From the NCBI GenBank assembly GCA_033807695.1, contig CM066303.1:2976001-3040000 (forward strand): 64,000 nt of DNA, given 5' to 3'. Positions within the stretch are counted from its first letter, which is position 1, and the number at the start of each line of letters is the position of its first letter. The notes below the pieces were generated by a model. That model was given only the letters and a program-made list of their open reading frames with translations, was not told the origin of the DNA and searched no databases. The translations under genes and the position numbers were made by a program. This document shows positions 45,492 to 56,065 of the stretch, in pieces. Source of the stretch: Daedaleopsis sinensis (Eukaryota > Basidiomycota > Agaricomycetes > Polyporales > Polyporaceae).

Positions 45492-46814
45492 TCAGATAGA
45501 AGGGAATGAATGTGGGTATGTGTTGGTGCTCATCCATGGGACACTAGCTATGTTGTGATTAGCATGGGCGGCCTCGCTCATGAACCATGAATAACAAATC
45601 CGGTCCCCTGGGACCTTGGCCACGCCGTGGTGAACCAAACGACCTCCAATCAACACCACAGTACCTGGTAGATACGCCACCTGCATCCCCAGATTGCGAA
45701 GAACAATGGTAGCCTTATCGTACTGTCCCAATGTAACCAGCAGATCAAACCACGTTGCATCTCCCGTGGTATCACGATGAAACGGTGTCTCGCGGTTGCT
45801 GATGATTTGCACATGATCGAACACTGCAGGCCAACTGGCGAGGCTTCGCGCGACATGCGGATCTTGAGCCATCTCCTCGAGGCACTGTCGGCCCGCTTGG
45901 TGTTGTCGCGGATGGGCGATTCGGAGCACAGCGCTCAGCAGGGCCCCCGAATCTCGCATTGCATTGCACCAATGTTGCGCCTCCGGCGATCGCAACGTGA
46001 CGCTAGGTTTTGGTGGAAATTCGGAACTCTGATGTGCAGTCTGAGACACAAAGATTGTCAGAAGGACATGAAGGAGCACGACGTACCTTGTGACCAACTG
46101 CATACCCAGCGGGAGAGGCCAGCCAGCTCCCAGCCGGCCAGTCGTGCCCTGTGCTATAGAAGCTGGGTGCCTCCCGCCACCGTAGGGCGGGATCTTCGAC
46201 TGCGGGAGAAATCGACATACGAGACTTGAGATATGCTGTACATCGGAGAATGTCGTCCTGTCGAAACTTGTTATCAGCGGAGAAATGTCTCACAGAGTGC
46301 GGTGTTATGTACCTGCCGACTTTTCCTTAACAAAAGAGGCAGGGCCCAGGTGAGGATGTGCCCAGAAGAGTCGATGACAATCGCCGGGCGGGTGAGAAGG
46401 GGGGGCGTGTTCTGGATAACATTCTCGACTCCGCAAAAAGGCTCGAATATTTCGAGCAGCTCCCGCTCTTTCAAGGGATTGAGTCCGTGTTGCCGTTTCG
46501 TCATGGAAGCTCGAAGGTCCTCTGCGTCCCAGCTCTGCGGCACTAGCATAGCAAATCAGCATCACAAGCCGGCTGCAAACAAATAGTCCCTTGCCTCGAA
46601 ACGTCCAGGCGGCCGCGAGGATTTTCGCAGCGCGCACGAGGTCTTTTTGTAGATCGCGCGAGATCAGGCGGGCCCGCGCCGAGCGGGCGCGCCATTCCCG
46701 CGCGATAGGATGACGACCGTCGGCAGCACTGAGAGCCTCTTGAAAAAGCTCGTCGAGTGCATCGGCTACCAGGTCCTGAAAGGCGAGGGCGTTCTTCAAG
46801 GGCATGGATGACAT
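45492..46814 (-). CDS. TET/JBP-family 2-oxoglutarate/Fe(II) dioxygenase
   Basis: TET/JBP enzymes oxidise methylated bases (5-methylcytosine in TETs, thymine in JBPs) in nuclear DNA. The gene is spliced from at least four exons starting MSSMPLKNALAF. The N-terminal part has RPAIVIDSSGHILTWALP, matching the conserved segment before the core. The core has GALLSAVLRIAHP, IISNRETPFHRDTTG (HxD iron ligands), FDLLVTLGQYD, YLPGTVVLIGGRLVHHGV (distal His) and GDRICYSWFM (2-oxoglutarate Arg). All ligands are present. The gene lies 37 bp downstream-to-upstream from the transposase start on the same strand. It probably shares a divergent promoter region with the HMG-like gene. No zinc (CXXC) domain is visible. 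Substrate cannot be read from sequence; mushroom homologues act on 5-methylcytosine. Confidence 0.85.
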
Positions 46815-47389
46815 TGAAGGTCAGGGCAGGGTATGTGCTGGCATGCACGAGGCACGTGGCAGGGCAAAAATTGTTCGGCGCTACAGTGGTGATCGGGAAT
46901 CGGACACGTTGATCGTCTGTCGTTAGCAGCTCCCATCGCCCAACCCGCCAGCTGATCGCCTCGTTGGGCTATCCGCAGGCTATCCCTAATCCCGCGCTCC
47001 TAGATAACGCCTCCCGGAAACAAATGCGCATCTTGATCGAGAATAGCGCGTCCGCTGAGAGAGACCTCCCACGGCATCCCACTGGTGCAATCGATTGTGG
47101 GAGAAGACCAATGGGTACGTGCATGAGGACTGAATGCATCTGCGTCACGGGTAGAATGACGACAGGATGTACGTTCTCCGTCATTCGGGCAAGGATGCGG
47201 GCCCGCCCGGTGTCCGGGCGGGCTCGCTGGCTGGTGATCGAGTCCCCGCGGGCCCAGCATATTTAAGCAGGCTATACGAGCGACTTTAAGTCCTCATCCC
47301 TGGCATAGACTGCACGGGCTCTCTCTCTGGTTAAACTGCGAATTATCCTTCCATCCTGACCGCTATCGCCTCTCATACTATTGCCCTCC
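46815..47389. promoter_or_regulatory. divergent intergenic region between TET/JBP and HMG-like genes
   Basis: 575 bp between two starts on opposite strands. It contains one exact CGGGCCCG (47198) and a near copy (CGGGCCCA, 47250). Just before the plus-strand gene it has CATATTTAAGCAGG, a possible TATA-like element about 130 bp upstream of the ATG at 47390. Confidence 0.4.
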
Positions 47390-50300
47390 ATGCCCGCTCC
47401 TCCCGACACCACGTTCGCGAAGCACGAGATCGAACAGCTCGTGAAGGCGAAAGACGACTGGCCCACCAAGTCACGCCTCGAAAAGGATGGTGTCAAAGAG
47501 GCCTTAGTCACGGCCTTCCTCGAAGGTCGTCAGCATGACGTGGACGACTTCTATGCCCGCGGGTTTCTCAAAGTGGTGAGTAGCTACAGATGTAGCCGCT
47601 GTCCTGTTACTGACGTGATTGCTTGTTCGACAGAGAATCACTACCTGGTTTTCGAACAACACCCCCGCGTCCGAGACCCGCCTGCCGCGATCGATTAAGT
47701 CGTCGTGGACCGGACGCGAAGTCTTCTGGGAGATTGAGGAGGAGGCGATCGATGAGGGCGTGGAAGCCATGCTGGCTGCCAACAAGCGCATGGTGTACAT
47801 CGCTGCGCTCAACAAGGTGCGGGCGGAGATGTGGAAGGAGCTTTCAGAGGAGCAGCAGGACACGTACACGGACTGGGCGGAGCAGTGGACGCAGGAGGGT
47901 CCCAAGGAGGAGTATCGCGTCCAGTAAATTTGCTGTTGTATATGCCGCGCGCCCGCAATTGATATCGCATCATTAGAATCGCTGCCAAACGCATGCCCGG
48001 ATGGGCCCGAGCGGCCTCCGCACTATACTGGAAGCAGGGGGGTGTTTTCAGTCTCCAGCTTCTGTATTGGCTGGATGACAACGGCAAGATCAACTTTTCG
48101 CGGTGAGTCGCGAACACAAGCGGGCCCGCCGCCCGATCGCGGGCCCGCCTGCTTATCCGTGCGGAGCAGATGACTGATGTCCGACATAGATTCGACACCA
48201 GCGAGCTCTTTGGAAAAGAATTTCCCAAGTTTGTGGAGCGGTTCCCGGATTGGAAGAGCAACACCGTCGACGACCTCGGCAAATTTGCTGAAGACTGGCT
48301 GCGGCCTAAGGAGGAGGGGGACGAGGCGGGCCCGCGCGCTGATGCACCTCCCCCGCCCGAGAAAGCGCCGGTTGAACTAGAGTTCTACGAGGACGGCTTT
48401 CCTATCCTCCCCGACGAGAAACCCGACTTGGAGGCGAAGCATAGACTCTCCCGCCGCAAAGAAATGCTCCGTGTCTACCTGAACGCTAATTATGGTGAGC
48501 AGGACTCCTTGCTCATGAATGACTAGTACGAGCTGACGCGCGGTCAGCTCTTGCCTGCGGCATCCCCGGGAGGCCGGTGCCTTGGGGGACCGTGATGGAC
48601 GACCGAGGACATTTCTTTGCCCCGGGGACGTTGCCCGCCGACATTACCATCAAGCAACCAAAGCACATGGTCGGCGCGGACATCCACGCCCTTTGGAAGC
48701 ACATCCATGACATACAGGACCTCGGAGACGACACTCGATTCCGTTTTACCGGCGTCGCCGAGGGCAAGACTCTGATTCCCGCACGCTACAAGCCCGTGGA
48801 ACAGGCTCCGTCGGGTCAGGCCGCAGGCAGCAAGAAGGGCCGGAAGGCGGGTCCCAAGCTTCGTGCTCCCCCCGGATTTCGCAAGGGCGCCCGCCGGGGC
48901 GCAGACGGCGCCGACGAGGCCCAGCCCGCTCCTTCCAAAGACAAGGGCAAAGGTCGCGCTCGCGGTCGCTCTGACCATCGAAGTGGGAAGGGGAAGAGTC
49001 GTGCCAAATCGGAGTCGACAAGTGCGCAATCGACTTCCGGTGGAGGGTCCTCAGAGGAGGAGATCGATATGAACTTGGGCTCGGATGCCGACAGTAGCAC
49101 CGACGAGCGCAACGAGGCGGGCCCGTCGCAAGCGGTCGCGCCCAGGGCGGGCCCGCGGCCTCGTCCTCTCATAACCGGAGGCGCCATCCCGCCTTCCGCT
49201 GCCTTCGTTGTCGCAGCTGGATTCAAGCCGCCCAGCTGGGTTGGGCGCGACGATCGCATTGTGCCGTACCTCTGGGCTCTTAGTGGCGAAAACGAGTATA
49301 GAGATCTTATTGCATCGTGGGTCCACATGGTGAGTGTACTGTACATGGGATGACAAGTGGCGATGCTGACTCCAGATGCTCAAATAGCTGCGACGCCGTC
49401 TTAACTTCGGGCCTGACGCACCGGCGGCCTGGGTGTCCTGGACGTCGAATCAAGTCTGGCTTCCGGACGTTATTCACCTCAAGAGGGCCCACTGGGAGAA
49501 GATGCTGGACTGGATCACTCGCTCGGCCCCGATTGAGACTTCTACCGCGGAGGAAATTCAGATATGGCTCTTGGTGACGGGAATGGTCTTGCGCGACATC
49601 AGCATCGTGAACAGCATCAACCCTGACGAGCCCGAGGAGCCCGTCATTCACGACGGTCCTGAGTACTTTCGCAACAGCACCGCGAGCTTCTCCGACATGA
49701 CGAAAATTATCCTCCCCACCTGTGCATCCGCATATCATGCCCTGGCCGAGGCGGCCGCGAACCACGGCGCGCCCGCAAGTGTCGCCGCCGCGGCCCCGCC
49801 CATTACCCGATCACGGGCTGTCGCCCACGTCGCCCCCGCCTCCACTTCCCAGGAACATGCAAGGGCTCTCCCTGAGGTGGCGGAACTCGCTAAGAGCTCG
49901 GGCGGCGCGAACAACCCAACGTCAACGTCGAAGAACATCGTGAAAGCCAAGCGGGGAGGCCCCCCGGGCTTGCGAGTGCTGACGGCGGGACGCTCGGAGA
50001 GAGGCGATTCCAGTGAGAAGGACGTCGGGATGAAGGGAGGCGACGCGACTGGGAGCGAGGGCGCATCGACGACCCCCTCAGGCAAATCCATTCCATATGT
50101 TCTCATCACTTCCCACCCGCCGGGCAGAGTATCCTCTGCCAGAGGATCATCCAACTCGGCTCGAGCCCCCGAAGAACAGGGGACCGCGTCGGGTAGCGGA
50201 CAGGAGGCCGCCGGCATCGCGTCGGGTAGCGGTCAAGACCCCGCCGGCGGGGCCGGCAGGAGCGGGCAAGACGAAGCGGGCGGGCCCGCCGCCGGGCCCG

Positions 50301-50440
50301 CCAGGCAGACCCGCAGCGCAGTCAACCTCGCCGTGCCGGAACCGGTGGACACAACGGTCGCCCTTCCGGAAGAGCCCCCAGCTGCCCCCCGCCGATCTAC
50401 CAGGGCTAAGAAGACAACTGACCGAGTTATCGGAGGGTAG
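47390..50440 (+). CDS. HMG-like, Lys/Arg/Ser-rich accessory protein of the KDZ island
   Basis: The start is MPAPPDTTFAKHEIEQLVKA. Introns with GTGAGT donors separate a helical HMG-like domain (MVYIAALNKVRAEMWKEL, then EEQQDTYTDWAEQW, then EGPKEEY), which resembles the HMG-box third helix and its Trp/Tyr pattern. A short WARAASALYWKQGGVFSLQL block follows. The middle region includes WGTVMDDRGHFFAPGT, and then a basic linker (GRKAGPKLRAPPGFRKGARR, KDKGKGRARGRS). A second globular block has WVGRDDRIVPYLWALSGENE and WEKMLDWITRSAP. The C-terminal ~250 residues are disordered and contain KAKRGGPPGLRV, near-repeats of SGSGQ, and end RRSTRAKK. No enzymatic motif is present. A DNA-bending or chromatin role is inferred from the HMG-like part. 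It is convergent with the next gene, with 159 bp between their stops. Confidence 0.65.
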
Positions 50441-50599
50441 ACTGACTGCACTGCGCCCCAAATCGTTCATGTGCTCACTGTTTGTTCGCGAGGCGCCTCG
50501 CGTTTGTAATATATTTGTATGCTTGAATGACTCTGAGATCACAGACAGGAACGCTGCTCAGGATGTATTGCAAACAAAAAGAGGGTGCAGCTAACATTA

Positions 50600-53511
50600 T
50601 TAATCTGTGTCCATTGGCACAGCTACCTGCGATGCCTGTTCGCCCGTGCCCTCCTCACCATCCCCAGATAGCTCTCCTTCCTCGACATCTTCGACCTCGC
50701 CATTAGTAGAGTACACCTCCTCGTCTTGGACTGGCGATTGCACCAGGTCAGAGGCATCCGACTGGACTACGGCGTTCTCTTCTGTAGTAGTCGGCTCTTC
50801 GCCCACCGGGGTAGCGGCGAGGGTGTCGCGAGACTCACTAGGGGCGGGCTGTATGTTGTCTTCGAAGGCGGCTCCAGTGGGCGACGACATGCTGCCTGTC
50901 GAGCCGGTGTCGGGGACATCATGACCTTGGTGCTGAGAGGCCGCTGCAGGCTGGTCATTGGTGTCGGACCCGGTGGGATCAGGCGCGATGACCGCGAGCG
51001 GGGCCGCCGGCGCAGTGTCGGGCACGACATGAGTGGCGGGCCCGCCGGGTACCGGGCACTGCTCGCGCAGGCCCTCTTCCCCGGGCGGCCTCAACATGCT
51101 CGTTGGGCGGGTCGGGGAAGGCCCAGCCGAGCTGACACGAACCCCCGGAGGGCCCCCTCGTTTCGCCTTGATGACGTTACGACTGGGGGACACTTGAACG
51201 CTAGCCTGCGTAGGAGCGGGAACGGACACAGGGGCGGACTCCGTCGGTACAGCCGGAGGCGGGAGCGCTGGATTGGGAGCTTGGAGTGAAGCGAGAGACG
51301 CGCTCACTAAGGCTGATGCTGGGGCAGCAGTCTCGACTACCTGCGCCTTCAGAGCCTCAATCATGCGCCCCTGGTCCTGCACGACAGTCTGCAAATCCCG
51401 GACCTCGGCGCGGAGCTCGTTGATGAGATGCTCACATGTGGCGTGGACGATGCCGATGAGCTTGGCATTCGCGGACTCCAACACTGCGTCGGCGACCATC
51501 GAAGTAGCTCTTTTCATGGAGATGTTGTCGACCGCCCTGTCTTCAAAGTCCACGGACGAGGCTGATAAAACATTAGCCCATTGCCAAGCTCCAGGAATGG
51601 TGGCGACTTACTCTGCTGATCGTGGGCGGCTGCGCCGTCCCGCCGTTCAGCCAATATACCTTGAACTGTTGGAATAGTATGCCAAGGTCCTGCATAGTCA
51701 GTATGATTCAACGAAATGGCGGAGGGGTCACTTACTATTCTCAGGCGGGACAGTGACGGCCTGGCGGGCGCGCGTGCCAGCGGCGGGCCCGACGGCGGGC
51801 CCGGCGGCGGGCGGGGCGGGCATCTCGACGAAACCGACTTCCTCCATCTCGGCGTCCACATCGGAAAGCGTGGAAGGGGCGGCCCTCGACAAGCTGCGCG
51901 TGCTGCGAGAGGACACCGCGTCTCTTTTCGCGCGACTGCTCCGCTTGGGCTGAGGCTTGACAAGCAGAGGCGGGGCCGCGCTAGGGCGGGGCCGCTTGTG
52001 CTCCGATGCAGCGGGTTCGTTCTCCTCGTCGACCTCGTCCTGCTCAAGATGAGCGAGGCGGCGTTTGCTCCTGCGGGGGGTCGTAGGGGCACTGTTGCTG
52101 GCCTGTGCCTTCGCCTTGCCCTTGCGTGACTTGATGACGGGCATGTTCTCCTCCGACAGCTCATCTTGTTCGTCCCCCTCCTCCTCGTCCTCATTGTCGC
52201 CGTCCTCCTCGTGCTCATCCTCGATGTCGTCGTCCTCATCGTCCTGGGCCTCGTCCTCCTCGTCCCCATCATCCTCCTCAACTAACTCGTCTTCGTCGAG
52301 CACCACCTCTTCGCGTTTGGTTCTCCTTCGCTTGCGGGGCCCAGCACTGTCGTCTTCTTCTCTGATGGGGGCGGGGGTTACGGCCTTCGAAACCACAGCG
52401 ACGGCTTTGGAGAACCATTTGGGGGGGTGGAGTTCGTCCTTGTCAACCTGCGAGAATTTGGCAGGGATGCGTTGGCCTGGATGCGCCTGGTCGACGTTCG
52501 CTGTGGTCATCCAATCCCAGAGGATCCACTTGCTCTGTTCACGCGACCAATCACCTTGCGGACGAAGGGTGCACTTCTTCTGGCGACCCGAGCAATTGAG
52601 GCAGGAAACACCGTGCACAAAGTTGACTAGGCAGACGTTGTGACTTTTGCTGCAAAGCTCGCATTTGACGGGCTGCCGCAACGTTAGCACAGGAAGTAGA
52701 CCATCGCGGATGTACTCACCATAGCAAGCCACTCGTCGGGCACCTGCTTGACACGACCGTTGAAATCCCTTGTGCCCACTGGAGTCACTGCTTGGGCTGT
52801 TGTGCGTAACTTCGGTTTGGAGCCCCGTTTAGGGCGCGCAGTGGAGGACGCGGGTGATGTGGGCTCCTTTTTAATCGAGGGAGCGGGAGTTTGAGCCGCC
52901 GTGTTGGCACCCCGGGCGGACGCGCTGGATCGACGGGACGGGACCGGCTGCGAAGTCGGGCCCGTCCGTTTTGCGGGCGGGGGCGGCTTGCGACGCTGCT
53001 CCTTCGAGAGGGATTGAGACTGGGCGCTGTGGAGTGGGGGGGAGCTGGAATCTTGGGGAATGAGGGAGGAGATGCGTACTGGAGCGGTCGAGGGGGCTGT
53101 TTCTTGTCGTTGACGTGAATGAGCCTCAACCAGATGCGACTGAGACTCACCGTGGACCGTCCACCATCCTCCTTCTACCGGCCGAAATATATGTTGATCG
53201 TCGCTCCAGAAATTTGCCTCGTAGTCGGGAAATTGGGCGGATGCGGGGTCGAGGCGCGAGATATCAAGCCCTTCGCCGGTGCCAGCGACGCGATTATGCT
53301 CCCGGAGCCAGGCAACGACGAAGGGGGGGACATACGCCGCGTGTGTGACGCGCTCGGCGAGGCACGCCATCTCGTCCAGGTCGCGCATGAAGCGATCGAG
53401 CCAAGCGGGATAGTCGGCCCTGTCGTATGGCGGACGCGCCAACCAGGCGGTCTGGCAGCGAGCGGCGAGCGCGATCAGGCTAATTTGAGCGGCCTCGGAG
53501 TTGACTTCCAT
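50600..53511 (-). CDS. Zn2Cys6-cluster, acidic and coiled-coil accessory protein of the KDZ island
   Basis: The start MEVNSEAAQISLIALAARC is at 53511. A helical, Trp-containing N-terminal domain (ARPPYDRADYPAWLDRFMRD) is followed by a long Ser/Pro/Arg-rich linker. After an intron near 52720 comes a cysteine cluster with spacing C-x2-C-x6-C-x9-C-x2-C-x6-C (CELC ... CLNC ... KKC), exactly the fungal Zn2Cys6 pattern. Then a basic PRKRRRTKREE, a long Asp/Glu run (~70 residues), an RSKRR region, short introns around 51550-51735, a coiled-coil-like segment (LINELRAEVRDLQTVVQDQG) and a Pro/Ala-rich tail. The tail contains KAKRGGPPGVRV and ends in GEGELSGDGEEGT-like acidic sequence. The coiled coil suggests dimerisation, as in classical Zn2Cys6 regulators. 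No middle homology region was noticed. Confidence 0.65.
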
Positions 53512-53822
53512 GGCGGTGTGGCGTAAGCGGTGCGGAGTAGAAAAGCGAGAAGTAAGTGCGAGGTTAAGACAGCTGAGAGAAGTGCGAAGGCAGTAAAAAG
53601 CGGCGGCTCGGTGGTAGAGAGCAAGAAGCAAGCGTGGAATACGGACCGGTGTTTGAGCGTGGGAAACGGACATCTGTGGCGGCTTCAACTTCGACGCGCT
53701 TGAAAGACACTGCAGTGTTCTTCCTCACAGAGAAACAGTAAGTGCTCGGGGCTTCCAGACGAGTTCCCAGATGTACGTGACTGGCTAATCCGACCTTATC
53801 ACCGCAGGGAGCCGTGGGCAAA
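53512..53822. promoter_or_regulatory. divergent intergenic region of the two right-hand accessory genes
   Basis: About 310 bp between starts on opposite strands, so it should carry both promoters. No exact CGGGCCCG copy is present here, unlike the other divergent region. Confidence 0.35.
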
Positions 53823-55536
53823 ATGGGACCCAGCAAGAGCAAAAACAGCAGACGTAGAAAGGTATATAATCACATATTTGAACGCAATGTTGGTCTGAAA
53901 TACATCCTACAGTTCTCAGAGCTAGACTCGGAATGCGACAGTACACCGGAGCCTCTGCATGAGGAAGCCGCTTCGACCGGACCTGCAGGCGGACCCGCCT
54001 TCGATTCCGATCAGAAGAAGGGGGATCTCGACGACGCTAGGTCCGGAGAAGGCCGTCGAACACGAGCACGCACTCGGGCGGACGCTGAGAGCTCCAAGAA
54101 ATCTACCGACGTGAGTTTATATCTCGGTTTGGCCCGAGTATAGAGTTTACTCGTTATGGCGGGGAGGAGGAGGAGAGCTAATGCGTTTCTGGGACCAGAT
54201 ACTGCCACCTCGCAAGCCCATCGGTCGCGCCTTGCCTGATGAGCCCCCGGTGCGCATCAAATCTGCGTACGCGACTTCAAATCGAATTGGAGTGCGTTCA
54301 ACTGGCCTCGGGGATCCTCAGCGCCCTTCCGAGGGCCGCCAGCCTACCCGTGTCGGACCCGCCGTAGGCGGGCCCGCGCCGTCCGACTCTCCCGCTGGCG
54401 AGCCCCGGCGCCTTCCTACCGGCGTTGGGATTACCGCCCGTATCGGTCGTTACGACAGCAGCGCCACTGTTCACGACCCAAGACGGGTGCATATGTTTTC
54501 AGCCTCAGGCGGACGTCTCCATGATCCCCCCCTCAGGGTTACTGAGGCCCATCCCGACGGGGGTCGGCCTGTTCGTGTCGGTCCCGCTGCTGATGCACCC
54601 GTCCGTGTCGAGCTCCCCACTCAAATGGCAGCGGGCGCAGGCGGCACCCTTCCCACCCGGGTCCAGCCCCTCCGTATCACCCCGGAGCGGGTCGCCGCAT
54701 TGCAGGCGGGTCGGCCTGTTCGTGTCGGGCCCGCTGCTGATGCACCCGTCCGTGTCGAGCTCCCCACTCAAATGGCAGCGGGCGCAGGCGGCACCCTTCC
54801 CACCCGGGTCCAGCCCCTCCGTATCACCCCGGAGCGGGTCGCCGCATTGCAGGCGGGTCGGCCTGTTCGTGCCGGGCCCGTTGCTGATGCACCCGTCCGC
54901 GTCGAGCTCCCCGCCCGGCTGGCAGCGAGCGGAGACGGAACCCTTCCCACAGTGGTCCAGCCCCTTCGTATTACTCCCGAACACGTCGCCGAATTCTTGC
55001 CTCCGCTATCCCGCGCCCCAATCGAAGAAGCTCCGTTGGGACTTCCCGACTTTACGTCTGCGCCCCCGCCCGGCGGGCCCGCCTTGCACAGGCCCTCCCC
55101 ACCGCACCAGGCGGGTAACAACCCCACGCCCGCCCTTCTACCCACCCGCGTCGAGCCGCTTCGGTTAGCCTCCACTGATCACAGTGTTCCGACAGGAGCG
55201 ACTTCAAGTAAGCCTGTCCGGGTTACCCTCGCGGAGATGGAGCGGACCCGCAGGACAACCTCCGGTGAGGAGCGGGCCCGTCTGCAGCCCGCCGGATCCG
55301 TCGTCTCTGGCGCAGAGACAATACGACAAGACGCGATATTTGCCGTGGAAAGGCGAGTGTTTCTCGGACAGGACCAGAGGGCTTGGGAGCAAGCTGCGGT
55401 GTATGCGAGAGAGCTTGAATCCGCTCTGGGTGTTTTCGATGGGCTGTCATGGGTGGACTACAACGAGGCTCTGTTGAATACTGCTGATGGACTTCCTGAT
55501 ACGTACAAACTGTTCTCTCCAGAAGCCGATAAATAA
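53823..55536 (+). CDS. Pro/Val/Arg-rich protein with 49-residue repeats
   Basis: A basic start, MGPSKSKNSRRRK, is followed by a possible intron (GTATAT at 53862), a short acidic/basic exon and an intron ending near 54180. The main exon begins about MRFWDQILPPRKPIG. It contains three tandem 49-residue units built on GRPVRVGPAADAPVRVELP and LPTRVQPLRITPERVAALQ. The C-terminal ~100 residues are not repetitive (QDAIFAVERRVFLGQDQRAW, then LGVFDGLSWVDYNEALLNTA) and look globular. No known domain. Upstream repeats of the same RV-GP theme suggest that the unit expanded from the island's GC-rich palindromic sequence; several CGGGCCCG copies are in-frame GP codons. Function unknown. Confidence 0.6.
54562..55005. 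repeat. 147-bp in-frame tandem repeat, three units
   Basis: Units start near 54562, 54709 and 54856. CGGCCTGTTCGTG occurs at 147-bp spacing. Units 1 and 2 are almost identical, differing mainly where unit 1 has TCGGTCCCG and unit 2 has TCGGGCCCG; unit 3 is more diverged. Near-identity of units 1 and 2 implies a recent duplication. Confidence 0.92.
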
Positions 55537-55605
55537 GATCTATAGATGACCCTTACTTCTATAATCAGCTGCAGATTTCGTTAGTGACCTACAATGATTA
55601 CTTTG

Positions 55606-56065
55606 TACCTCCAAAACAGTACCTCCAAAACAGTAGGCCTTTTGAAGTGTCATACAGACCTAGAGCTCACTAGGCAGTCAGTGTCACTCATTCATTACAG
55701 CTTCATAGTAAACACAAGTGTATGGGGGTACAGTAAATATTATCATGAATGTGAACATCTGTGCCATAATCCGCCGCAGATTTCGTCAGTGACCTACAAT
55801 GATTACTCCGTAGACATTATCAGCCAGCTACAATGATTATGTTGTACCTCCAAAACAGTAGGCCTTTTGAAGTGTCATACAGACCTAGAGCTCACTAGGC
55901 AGTCAGTGTCACTCATTCATTACAGCTTCATAGTACAGACGAGTGTATGGAGGTACAGTAAATATCATCATGAATGTGAACGTCTGTGCCATAATCCGCC
56001 GCAGATTTCGTCAGTGACCTACAATGATTACTTCGTAGATATTGTCAGCTAGCTACAATGATTAA
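55606..56065. repeat. two direct copies of a ~225-bp unit
   Basis: ACCTCCAAAACAGTAGGCC occurs at about 55621 and 55846. The following ~200 bp match closely (AAGTGTCATACAGACCTAG, CATTCATTACAGCTTCATAG, CGCCGCAGATTTCGTCAGTG). It lies just outside the KDZ island and is AT-rich, unlike the island. Confidence 0.9.

Larger units (their letters stand above)
39391..55536. mobile_element. KDZ-TET/JBP multi-gene element (GC-rich island marked by CGGGCCCG)
   Basis: Six putative genes lie in one GC-rich block: a hypothetical ORF (minus), the KDZ transposase (minus), a TET/JBP dioxygenase (minus), an HMG-like protein (plus), a Zn2Cys6-cluster protein (minus) and a 49-aa-repeat protein (plus). I count 33 exact CGGGCCCG palindromes between 39391 and 55280, and none noticed outside. 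They occur in introns, intergenic gaps and exons. Boundaries are set by the first palindrome and the last gene stop. I did not find terminal inverted repeats or target duplications. KDZ and TET/JBP genes are known to travel together in mushroom genomes (established); that all six genes belong to one mobile unit is inferred from the shared palindrome and shared protein motifs. Confidence 0.6.

Noticed and set aside
52065..52643. Ser-rich plus-strand frame of 192 codons
   Set aside because: The poly-Ser run is the antisense reading of the Asp/Glu tract in the Zn2Cys6-cluster gene.
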